Below, one piece after another: positions 6,483 through 12,058 of a stretch of DNA of 12,746 nt (position 1 is the stretch's first letter; every line of letters starts with the position of its first letter). Origin of the DNA: JBHEMK01 sp046262635 (GTDB lineage: Bacteria > Actinomycetota > Thermoleophilia > Gaiellales > Gaiellaceae); NCBI GenBank assembly GCA_046262635.1, contig JBHEMK010000139.1:1-12746 (forward strand), written 5' to 3'. A program made the translations under genes and the position numbers. Below the pieces are notes generated by a model that made no database searches, had not been told where the DNA came from, and saw only the letters and a list, made by a program, of their open reading frames with translations.

Positions 6483-6737
6483 CCTCGCTCCGCTGTCTCC
6501 TCAGGCAACCCTGGCAGGCGAGACACAGATGCACGTCCGCGAGAAGTGCTTCGCGGAATATCCGACTGCGCTTCTGATGACCCTCGACTGGAACGATTCG
6601 AGGAGCGCGCGGCAAGCGTTCCCATCGCCTTGAGACTGCGGGCGAAGGTGCCGAGCATCCAAGGGATGCATCTGCGTCTCGCATGTCATCGGTGGTCTGG
6701 TGCTTCAGAGAGGGTCGGGGTTTGCCGATGAGGATGA
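6483..6737. other. Non-coding spacer with an inverted-repeat unit
   Basis: The 312-bp gap before the MerR-like gene's ATG (6483-6794) holds no recognisable gene. It contains the long inverted repeat listed separately, and its last part (6738-6794) holds the operator-like palindrome and promoter listed separately. Short frames on both strands across it have no family resemblance. Confidence 0.5.
6518..6682. repeat. 165-bp unit bounded by 16-bp inverted repeats (MITE candidate)
   Basis: GCGAGACACAGATGCA (6518-6533) and TGCATCTGCGTCTCGC (6667-6682) are inverted and match at 15 of 16 positions. The 133-bp interior holds no gene. Size and structure fit a miniature inverted-repeat element. I see no clear target-site duplication, so a structured RNA or regulatory unit is also possible. 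Confidence 0.4.
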
Positions 6738-6752
6738 GTGGACAAAGTCCAC
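6738..6752. promoter_or_regulatory. Palindromic operator upstream of the MerR-like gene
   Basis: GTGGACAAAGTCCAC is a perfect inverted repeat (6-bp arms, 3-bp spacer) lying 4 bp upstream of the -35 box of the next gene. This is the size and place of a dimeric regulator site. Candidate binders are the XRE protein upstream or the MerR-like protein downstream. Confidence 0.5.
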
Positions 6753-6756
6753 ATAC

Positions 6757-6785
6757 TCGACAAAGACGACATTCTGATGTATAGT
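6757..6785 (+). promoter_or_regulatory. Promoter of the MerR/excisionase-like gene
   Basis: TCGACA (6757-6762), a 17-bp spacer, then TATAGT (6780-6785). This is close to the sigma-70-type consensus. The ATG follows 9 nt after the -10. GGAGG at 6787-6791 is only a few nt from the ATG, so translation may be leaderless. Confidence 0.65.
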
Positions 6786-6794
6786 CGGAGGGCG

Positions 6795-7058
6795 ATGGCT
6801 ACGAGAGAGCTAATGAATGTCCGCGAAACGGCGCGAGCGCTAGGTGTGCACGAGAACACGATCCGCAACTGGGAGAGCCGCGGCGTGCTGCGCGCGGTTC
6901 ACCTTCCCGGCAGCGGCTTCCGACGCTTCGCGGCGCACGATGTCGAGCGCCTGCGCGCCGAGATGTTCGAGCAGCTTGCGCCCGCGACCGAAGGCCCGGT
7001 CGTGAACACGGGTCGCAAGCGCAGCGGCCGGCTCGTCTTCGGCGACGCGACCGAGTAG
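6795..7058 (+). CDS. Small MerR/excisionase-like HTH protein
   Basis: 87 aa from ATG 6795. The start is set by the promoter and by the second copy, which also begins MATKELLNVRE. Residues 5-55 are a MerR/excisionase-type winged HTH: LMNVRETARALGVHENTIRN, then WESRGVLRAVHLPGSGFRRF, followed by AAHDVERLRAEMFEQLA. The GVHENTIRNWESRG segment is the recognition helix region of this family. The basic C-terminus (VVNTGRKRSGRLVFGDATE) is conserved in copy 2. It lacks the long MerR coiled coil and effector domain. By size and neighbourhood it may be the recombination directionality factor of the integrase, or a regulator of the unknown gene 43 nt downstream. A decayed copy is at 10149-10427. Confidence 0.82.
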   Translation: MATRELMNVRETARALGVHENTIRNWESRGVLRAVHLPGSGFRRFAAHDVERLRAEMFEQLAPATEGPVVNTGRKRSGRLVFGDATE

Positions 7059-7086
7059 CGCGCAGGGAACCGGCCGAAGCCGCCGC

Positions 7087-7092
7087 TAGGCT
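7087..7092 (+). promoter_or_regulatory. Leaderless -10 box of the unknown island gene
   Basis: TAGGCT ends 9 nt before ATG 7102 with no Shine-Dalgarno. The same hexamer at the same distance precedes copy 2 (10448-10453), so box and spacing are conserved between elements. Confidence 0.5.
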
Positions 7093-7101
7093 GGCCCGCC
7101 G

Positions 7102-7685
7102 ATGCCGACGAGACCGGAACGACCTCGCGACGCCGACTACTACGAACGCGATCGCGTCGAGCTCTTCAGCCAGGGCGATCTTTTCCGCGACGTTCCGCTT
7201 GCGTATCCGTTGCCGGCTAACGAGCTCATCTTCGACGAAGCCGAAGGAGGCGGAAGCCGGCGATTCCTGAGCGGCCCGCTGGAGTTCGGCCCAGCGATGC
7301 TCACACGCCGAGCTGCTCGCTGGGCGCCCAAGGCGCGGCAGGCTACGGTCACCCGGTCCGGACACTAGTGCCGGTGATCCCGCTCACGCAGCTCGTCGAG
7401 CAGGGCGTCATGAAGGAAACTGCGGTCGCCGACCTCCGGCGCTTCGACCACCTCATCAACTATATGTACCTGCCCTCGCTCGAGGTCGACGAGCTCGAGC
7501 TCTCGATGCCAGAGAGCATCGTGCTGCTCTACATGCCGGTAACCCTCCACCACGCCTTCGTCGAGGGACAGCGCGTCTCGCAGCTCGCGTACCGCGGCGC
7601 GCAACAGCTCCAGCGGAAGCTGGTCTGGTTCTACTCCGGCTGGCTCGAGGATGACCTCGACGTGTTTCAGCCGCCGATGGATTGA
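7102..7685 (+). pseudogene. Conserved island protein of unknown function, frameshifted (copy 1)
   Basis: I do not recognise this family. Two overlapping frames make up one ancestral gene. 7102-7368 encodes DADYYERDRVELFSQGDLFR, then DVPLAYPLPANELIF and RRFLSGPLEFGPAML. A second frame, open from GTG 7368 to TGA 7683-7685, encodes PVIPLTQLVEQGVMKETAVA, then DLRRFDHLINYMYLPSLEVD, MPESIVLLYMPVTLHHAF and KLVWFYSGWLEDDLDVF. Copy 2 shows the joint: where copy 2 has ATGCTGATCACGCC, copy 1 has ATGCTCACACGCC, one base fewer (near 7301-7304). Restoring it gives MLITPSCSLGAQGAAGYGH followed by PVRTLVPVIPL, a continuous protein of about 194 aa. No signal peptide or membrane segment. Copies follow the MerR-like gene in both elements. 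It may be inactive, or expressed as two coupled pieces (TAG and GTG overlap at 7366-7370). Confidence 0.65.
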
Positions 7686-7970
7686 GCCAAGCGCGGACAC
7701 GTACTGGCGAGGTGCCGTGGGGTGTCGTGCGGTTCGGCCCGGAAGACCGGCCCGGTCTCATACACCCGCTCGAACACTCCCACCATCGTCTGCTTGAAGA
7801 ACTGCGGGCTCTGGGCGAGGTAGGCGGGGCGCCCGAAGTAGTCGATCCCAAATACGTTTGCGCCGCTTTCGGTAAGGGAGCCGACGATCTTTGGCGTCTG
7901 GATCTCGGTGAACCCGAGTCCGTCGAGCGCGGCACGGAATCCGGCGATTGACGCCGCCGCGAGCTCGAAC
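7686..7970 (-). pseudogene. Fragment of archaeal-type aspartyl-tRNA synthetase
   Basis: The minus strand reads FELAAASIAGFRAALDGLGF, then TEIQTPKIVGSLTESGANVF, GIDYFGRPAYLAQSPQFFKQ, and TMVGVFERVYETGPVFRAEP-HDTPRHLA. This is the class II motif 1 and motif 2 region of non-discriminating or archaeal-type AspRS (relatives include AsnRS): QSPQ..KQ, E.GPVFRAE and T.RHL. After RHLA a one-base loss shifts the frame (next-frame reading QYVSAL), and homology stops at about 7686. The other end is cut at the IS3 fragment at about 7970. Both the anticodon-binding part and motif 3 are missing, so it is a dead fragment. It was probably carried in or left by rearrangement. Confidence 0.78.
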
Positions 7971-8541
7971 GTGCGGAAGTGGGTTCGGCAGCTCGAGGTC
8001 GATGAGGGCGCTCGCGAGGGTCTGACGAGTGAGGAGCGGCTCGAGCTGCGCGACCTGCGCAAGCGGGTGCGGGTGTTGGAGGAGATTCTCCGGAAGGCTG
8101 CGACTTTCATCGCGCGGGAGACCGATCGCCGGTGATGTGCTTCCGGTTGGTTGAGGCGGAGAAGGCAGAGCATCGTGTCTCCCGGCTCTGCAAGGTGCTC
8201 GCTGTGACGCGTCAGGGCTACTACGCGTGGCGCAGGCGGCAGCCGTCGAAGCGAGAGCTCGCCGACCGGCAGCTGAGCGGCGTGATCAGCGAGGCGTTCG
8301 TCGGGTCGCGTCAGACGTACGGGGCGCCGCGGGTGCAGGCGGAGCTGCGCGAAGCACACCAGCTTCGTGTCGGTCGCAAGCGGGTCGCGCGGCTGATGCG
8401 GCAGGCCGGGATCGCGGGCGTCTCCCGCCGCAGCAGGCGGCGCCGTCTCCAGCCGAGCAGCGGGCCGGCTGCGCCGCCGGCGCCTGACCTGGTCGGCCGT
8501 CGCTTCTGGGCCGAGCACCCCGATCAGCTTTGGCTGGCCGC
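7971..8541 (+). mobile_element. IS3-family insertion sequence fragment
   Basis: Frame 1, to TGA 8133-8135, is the C-terminal part of OrfA: VRKWVRQLEVDEGAREGLTS, then EERLELRDLRKRVRVLEEIL and RKAATFIARETDRR, the usual leucine-zipper-like end. OrfB starts at GTG 8132 or ATG 8135, overlapping the OrfA stop. It gives FRLVEAEKAEHRVSRLCKVL, then AVTRQGYYAWRRRQPSKREL, SRQTYGAPRVQAELRE and RKRVARLMRQAGIAGVSRR, the HTH_21 region. It breaks off at HPDQLWLA (about 8541), just before the first catalytic Asp of the DDE/rve domain. The OrfA N-terminus and the whole catalytic domain are missing, so it cannot transpose. It sits between the AspRS fragment and the SnoaL-like gene. Confidence 0.88.
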
Positions 8542-8694
8542 GCGCACGGCATCTACCGATACTGGGAGACGCCCGCACAGTCCGATGGTGAACGTCGATC
8601 ACATCGGAGCCGGCGCGAGGGCAACGCTCGTGTACTGGGCGCGCGCAGACCGTGGATGTAGCCATCGTCAGGTCGCTAACCCAAAACTGAACGT
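8542..8694 (+). other. Unassigned remnant after the IS3 fragment
   Basis: About 150 bp between the break in OrfB and the SnoaL promoter. The open frame continues to TGA 8696-8698 but loses all resemblance to IS3 transposases. The final stretch, ending ...GTTTGAACCGCC at about 8704, could be the original IS right end, since IS3-family termini often resemble it. I cannot confirm that without the left end. Confidence 0.35.
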
Positions 8695-8723
8695 TTGAAC
8701 CGCCTCCTGTGGAGGTGTAGGGT
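8695..8723 (+). promoter_or_regulatory. Promoter of the SnoaL-like gene with internal palindrome
   Basis: TTGAAC (8695-8700), a 17-bp spacer, then TAGGGT (8718-8723). The spacer holds an inverted repeat, CCTCC-TGT-GGAGG (8703-8715), in operator position. The leader carries GGGAGGA (8744-8750) before ATG 8754. The -35 may lie in the relict IS end. Confidence 0.6.
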
Positions 8724-8753
8724 CGCCCTAAGGCACCGACCAAGGGAGGACGA

Positions 8754-9185
8754 ATGGCAGACGCTCGCGAGGTTGGACGCAGGTTCATCGACGCGTTCAA
8801 TGCGCACGACCAGCAGCGCATCCGGGATCTGAACGGCGACAACACCGTCTTTGAGGCGCCGGGCGAGGTCAAGGTCGAGGGACGTGATGCCGCAACGGAC
8901 TACGCGATGGCCTGGGTGCGCGCATTCCCCGACGCACGAATCACCGTTCACAACGAGATCGTGGGCGGCGAGTGGGTCGTGCAAGAGTTCACCTTCACCG
9001 GTACCCACGAGGACACGCTGATGTCGCCGGCCGGCGAGATCGCGCCGACGCATAAGACGCTAAACGGCCGCGCTGTGCAGATCTTCCGCGCCGAAGGGGA
9101 GACCATCGCAGCCACTCGACTCTACTTCGATCAGGTTCAGGTGATGACGCAGCTCGGACTGATGCCCGAGCCGGCGACCGCCTGA
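8754..9185 (+). CDS. SnoaL-like / ester cyclase-family protein
   Basis: 143 aa, intact, with the best ribosome site in the window (GGGAGGA, 3 nt before ATG). Sequence features: FIDAFNAHDQQRIRDLNGDN near the N-terminus (the usual F..A.NAHD start of NTF2/SnoaL folds), then ATDYAMAWVRAFPDARITVH, and GGEWVVQEFTFTGTHEDTL. It ends with IFRAEGETIAATRLYFDQVQ and MTQLGLMPE. The RAFPD......V..GD.VV.....TGTH....(G)IAPT(H/G)K pattern is typical of SnoaL-like polyketide cyclase/ester cyclase relatives, a cone-shaped alpha+beta fold that binds small hydrophobic ligands. The actual substrate cannot be told. It is a cargo gene just inside attR, with its own promoter and a strong 3' hairpin. Confidence 0.88.
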   Translation: MADAREVGRRFIDAFNAHDQQRIRDLNGDNTVFEAPGEVKVEGRDAATDYAMAWVRAFPDARITVHNEIVGGEWVVQEFTFTGTHEDTLMSPAGEIAPTHKTLNGRAVQIFRAEGETIAATRLYFDQVQVMTQLGLMPEPATA

Positions 9186-9189
9186 TACC

Positions 9190-9229
9190 TGCGGTGCGTG
9201 AGCGCGGACGATCGCGCTCACGCACCGCA
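9190..9229 (+). terminator. Strong hairpin after the SnoaL-like gene
   Basis: A perfect 17-bp stem (9190-9206 with 9213-9229, 5' arm TGCGGTGCGTGAGCGCG) with a 6-nt loop starts 4 nt after the stop TGA. There is no U-tract, as is common for actinobacterial hairpin terminators. Confidence 0.75.
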
Positions 9230-9244
9230 TCGCCAAGCGACGTT

Positions 9245-9266
9245 CAGGCTCCGTGCTCGGAGCCTG
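9245..9266. repeat. Second hairpin near attR
   Basis: CAGGCTCCG-TGCT-CGGAGCCTG is a perfect 9-bp stem with a 4-nt loop, 15 bp after the first hairpin and 77 bp before the att core. It may be a backup terminator or a structure or recombination protein site at the right end of element 1. Confidence 0.55.
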
Positions 9267-9343
9267 CGACCGGGCTGTGAGGGACCACGCTCAGTTGTGC
9301 GACGGTCCTGTCACCGGATCGCAAACGGGCGGGGGGAACCTTG

Positions 9344-9369
9344 CGCGGGTTCGATTCCCGCCGCCTCCA
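9344..9369. repeat. attR of element 1 / attL of element 2
   Basis: Exact 26-bp copy of ssrA 4404-4429 in direct orientation. The bases before it (9301-9343) do not resemble tmRNA, so this is not a second gene. It separates element 1 from the decayed second integrase region. I found no third copy further right in the window. Confidence 0.9.
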
Positions 9370-9401
9370 CTTTCACCCGCTCGCGGCGCTTCTTCGATCG
9401 G

Positions 9402-9436
9402 AACGATTCCGGCGCGAAGGCTCGATCGGAATCGTT
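9402..9436. repeat. Inverted repeat at the integrase relict 3' end (element 2)
   Basis: AACGATTCCG (9402-9411) and CGGAATCGTT (9427-9436) form a perfect 10-bp inverted repeat with a 15-bp spacer. It is the counterpart of 4461-4496 and lies at nearly the same distance from the att core. CGATCGGAA is also directly repeated (9395 and 9423). Confidence 0.55.
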
Positions 9437-9444
9437 GTCCGCAG

Positions 9445-10140
9445 TTCATTCGCCCCTGACCTTCCGGAGCTTATCCTGGAGGTCGCGGGCGAGCCCTGGA
9501 CGTACCTGTTCGCGGTCGTGCTGACGTCCGCGTGGCCGCGCAGCTGCTGCGTCGCGTAGATGTCGCCGGTCGCAGGTAGAACTCCGTCGCCGAGGTGTAG
9601 CCAGCGCCGTGCATCTTCTTGCCATGCGTCGTGCCCTCGTCGAGGACGGCTTACCCGTTCCTCCCAGATCACGGTGCCCTTCGGCCCGCGCTTCTGCGGG
9701 TAGAGCAGGTGCTCGAGCGGATCGCGCCGACGCGAGAGCTCGGGGAGGTCTTGGCGAAGCTCCTCGGTTGGGATTGGCGTGTGCCGGATCTTGCCGCCCT
9801 TGCCGTGGACGCGTAGGCGGCGGCGGCCGACGTCGAAGTCGCGGTAACGCGTCGCGGCGAGCTCTCCCTTCCGCAGGCTCATGAGGAAGAGCAGCTTGAG
9901 CGCCACGCGGTCGCGAAGCTCCGGCTGGACGCTCACGATTCGCGCGACGTCCTCGGCGGAGAAGAGCTCACGCTCGACGTCGCGGAGGCGCGGCGAGCGG
10001 ATGGGGACGAGTTGCGGAACCAGCGGATGAAGTGGGTGCCCTCCAGGCCGGCAGGTGTCGACCGGTACGGCTTTCCTTCACGGCCTCTCGCATGATTCGG
10101 GCCGCCTCGCCGAGCGTCAAGCGGGCGCGGCTGACGAGCG
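9445..10140 (-). pseudogene. Integrase relict of element 2
   Basis: The minus strand starts within RARLTLGEAARIMREA (compare RLNLAEAARIMREAER in element 1). After a frameshift it reads KPYRSTPAGLEGTHFIRWFR, then jumps to LVPIRSPRLRDVERELFSAE: about 78 codons equivalent to residues 80-157 are deleted. It continues with QPELRDRVALKLLFLMSLRK, FDVGRRRLRVHGKGGKIRHT and a second frameshift. Next comes KKMHGAGYTSATEFYL, in which the HxxR arginine is Gly. After a one-base loss it reads TGDIYATQQLRGHADVSTTA, NRYVQ, and in the next frame LARDLQDKLRKVRGE to a TGA near 9445. The N-terminal 38 or so residues are missing. Not functional. Confidence 0.88.
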
Positions 10141-10148
10141 GGCCGGCG

Positions 10149-10427
10149 ATGGCTACAAAGGAACTCCTGAACGTCCGAGAGAGTGCAAAGGCCCTCGGCG
10201 TTCGGCGTGCACGAGAACACGATCCGCGACTGGGAGGCCACGCGGGCTGTTGCGCGCGGTCCATCCCTCCGGCAGCGGCTTTCGGTGGTTCGCGAGCATC
10301 GACGTCGAGTGCCTCCGCAGTGAGATGTTTGACCAGCTCGCACCGGCGACCGAAGGCCCGGTCGTGAACACGTGCCGCAAGCGCAGCGGCCGGCTCGTCT
10401 TCGGCGACGCGACCGATAGCGCGGAGG
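10149..10427 (+). pseudogene. MerR/excisionase-like HTH relict (element 2)
   Basis: Starts MATKELLNVRESAKALG at ATG 10149. A 7-bp tandem duplication (TCGGCGT twice, about 10197-10210) shifts the frame inside the HTH, and a one-base gain follows after DWEA. The third frame then resumes VHPSGSGFRWFASIDVECLR, SEMFDQLAPATEGPVVNTC and RKRSGRLVFGDATD. A one-base loss at the equivalent of the copy 1 stop codon removes the stop. Copy 1 (6795-7058) is intact, so this is a decaying paralogue. Directly upstream the sequence is the truncated integrase 5' end, so the promoter and operator of copy 1 are lost. Confidence 0.85.
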
Positions 10428-10447
10428 GGACCGGCCGGGGCCGCCGA

Positions 10448-10453
10448 TAGGCT
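10448..10453 (+). promoter_or_regulatory. Leaderless -10 box of unknown gene, copy 2
   Basis: TAGGCT with 9 nt to ATG 10463, identical in sequence and spacing to copy 1 at 7087-7092. Confidence 0.45.
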
Positions 10454-10462
10454 GGCGCGCCG

Positions 10463-10763
10463 ATGCCGACGAGATCCGAACGGCGGTCCGACGCGGACTA
10501 CTACGAGCGCGATCGCGTCGAGCTCTTCAGCCGGGGCGATCTCTTCCACGACGTGCCGCTTGCGTATCCGCTTCCGGCTGACGAACTGCTTATCGAAGAG
10601 GCGAGCACAGGAGGCCGACGCTTCCTAAGCGGTCCACTGGAGTTTCGGCCCCCCGATGCTGATCACGCCGAGCTGCTCAGTCGGCGCTCAGAGCACCAGG
10701 GGGTTACCGGCACCCGGTCCGCACGCTTGTCCCCGTGATTCCACTCGCGCAGCTCCTCGTCGA
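10463..10763 (+). pseudogene. Unknown island protein, truncated and frameshifted (copy 2)
   Basis: Reads MPTRSERRSDADYYERDRVE, then LFSRGDLFHDVPLAYPLPAD, close to copy 1 (7102-7685). An extra base around 10643-10645 (GAGTTTCGG against GAGTTCGG) shifts the frame just before a run of six C. The adjacent frame then carries PPMLITPSCSVGAQ, which is the intact version of the segment broken in copy 1. A further shift near 10690-10705 leads to GYRHPVRTLVPVIPLAQLLV. Similarity ends at about 10763, so the C-terminal 100 or so residues (MKETAVADLRRFDHLIN onward in copy 1) are missing. Function unknown. Confidence 0.75.
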
Positions 10764-10767
10764 CTCT

Positions 10768-11989
10768 TCACGGGCGCGTGAGGAAGAGCCGTTTCTCGGT
10801 TGCGAGATGTGGTGCCCAGTCGAGGCGGCTCACGTCGTCGAAGCGCAGGTAGGCGCGGAGGGCGTCGCGCATCGCTTCGACGAACCCGTTGAAGCGGCGC
10901 GGCGCGAAGCCGTCCTCCCACCAGACGTTCAGCACGCGCACGGCGCGTCCTCGAGGTCGATACGCGGCTCGATCCGGCCGACGAAGCGCTCGCCGAAGAC
11001 GATTGGGAGGACGTACCAGCCCCAACGGCGCTTCGCCGGCGGGAAGAAGCCCTCCCGCACGTAGTCGAAATCGAACAGGCTCGCGACGAGGGCGGTGTCC
11101 CACAGCAGCGAGTCGAACGGGGCGATGAACGCGACGGAGGGGGTCGGCTCCGGCGGGGCCTGCAGCAGCGCGAGTTCCTCGGCGAGGACGAAGCGCTTGC
11201 CGCGCACGCCCTCGACCTCGACGGGCACAAGCACACTGAGCTCGACCAGCTCCTCGCGCAGCGTCTAGCGCCCCACCCGCTCCGGGGTGGAAGTCGGCGG
11301 GGCGATGCGGTCGAACGTGCCGCCGGCGCCGCCGGCGCCGAGCAGGCCGTGGGCGCGGTACCGGGACAGGAGCTTGTGCCGGAGCTGTTCTCGCACCGGC
11401 ACCTCCTGCGCGAGCAGCTCGTCCGGGAGCAGCCGTTCGAGGAGGTCGTAGTACCGGAGATTGCCGTCGCGCCGTGCGAGGCCGATCGCGCCCGTGACGG
11501 TGTACGCCTCGAGCACGGCGCGTACGGCGTTCTCCGGCATCCCGAACCAGTCCTTCGTCGGACCGGTCTCGCGTTCGAAGTCGTGTGATGACAGCGGTCC
11601 TTGCGCGCGGATCCGTTCGAGCACCCGCTCGGCTACCGCGGCGTTGTCGGCGAGGACAGCGGCGTGAAACCGTGGCCCCTTGCGGCCCCAGACGTGACGG
11701 AACCAGGGAAACTCGCTCGTCGGGACGAGCGACAGCGCCTTGTTGGTCGCCTCGAAGATCTCGCGGCGTTCGTAGAGCAGCTCGCACCAGGCGGGCTCGT
11801 AGGCCGCGACGCGGGCGTGCAGCACGAGGTCGTGGTTTCGGCCGGCGACCGCGATCGGGTCGAACTGGATCGACCCGAGCTTGCGGAAGACCTCGAGCAC
11901 CCCGTCGAGGCCTCCCGCAAGAGACCGCGCAGGCGCGAGAAGTGCCGCGCGACAAGAAACCGCCGCGCCGCCTCGGCCGTGACCCGCAT
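10768..11989 (-). pseudogene. Winged-helix DNA-binding (HTH_42, YcaQ/AlkZ-like) relict
   Basis: Starts MRVTAEAARRFLVARHF at ATG 11989; TAGCAT lies 7 nt upstream and AGGAG abuts the ATG. A one-base loss shifts the frame, then LAPARSLAGGLDGVLEVFRK continues with LGSIQFDPIAVAGRNHDLVL and EATNKALSLVPTSEFPWFRH. Further on are RKGPRFHAAVLADNAAVAER and FERETGPTKDWFGMPENAVR. At 11267-11265 an in-frame TAG interrupts ERVGR*TLREELVEL. The same frame goes on with PSVAFIAPFDSLLWDTALVA, FFPPAKRRWGWYVLPIVFGE and RFVGRIEPRIDLED. A second frameshift near 10945 leads to VRVLNVWWEDGFAPRRFNGF, then WAPHLATEKRLFLTRP and the stop at 10770-10768. The QFD..AV..R motif and the C-terminus match winged-helix proteins related to the interstrand-crosslink DNA glycosylase AlkZ/YcaQ. 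Two frameshifts and a nonsense codon make it a pseudogene. Confidence 0.85.
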
Positions 11990-12058
11990 CTCCTGGATGC
12001 TAGCGAGTCATGCGCGCTCGAGCACCACGACGGAGATGTTGCGCTCTCGCCACTCACC

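Larger units (their letters stand above)
4430..9369. mobile_element. Integrative element 1 inserted at ssrA
   Basis: About 4.94 kb between two direct copies of the tmRNA 3' end. Contents in order: intact integrase (minus), XRE-nucleotidyltransferase-like gene, a 165-bp inverted-repeat unit, a MerR/excisionase-like gene, a frameshifted unknown gene, an AspRS fragment, an IS3-family fragment and a SnoaL-like gene with a strong 3' hairpin. No replication, capsid or conjugation gene is visible, so it is a mini-island or satellite-like element rather than a complete phage or ICE. It is the ssrA-proximal, less decayed member of a tandem pair. Confidence 0.85.
9370..10763. mobile_element. Decayed second ssrA-type element (element 2)
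   Basis: Right of the att copy the same order recurs: integrase relict (minus), MerR-like relict (plus) and the unknown gene (plus). Homology to element 1 starts at the same distance from the att core: an 18-bp identical block begins 58 bp after the core in each (4487-4504 and 9427-9444). The XRE gene, the int 5' end and the int/HTH intergenic region are missing. Copy 2 ends abruptly at about 10763 in the unknown gene, next to the stop of the winged-helix relict. The right border is approximate, inferred from loss of alignment to copy 1. Confidence 0.8.

Noticed and set aside
7102..7685. A toxin-antitoxin pair made of the two overlapping frames
   Set aside because: Copy 2 shows that the two frames were once one protein, so two separate genes is the less likely reading.
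9344..9369. A second tmRNA or tRNA gene
   Set aside because: Only the T arm and 3' acceptor strand are present. Upstream sequence does not form an acceptor partner or other tmRNA parts, so it is an att copy.
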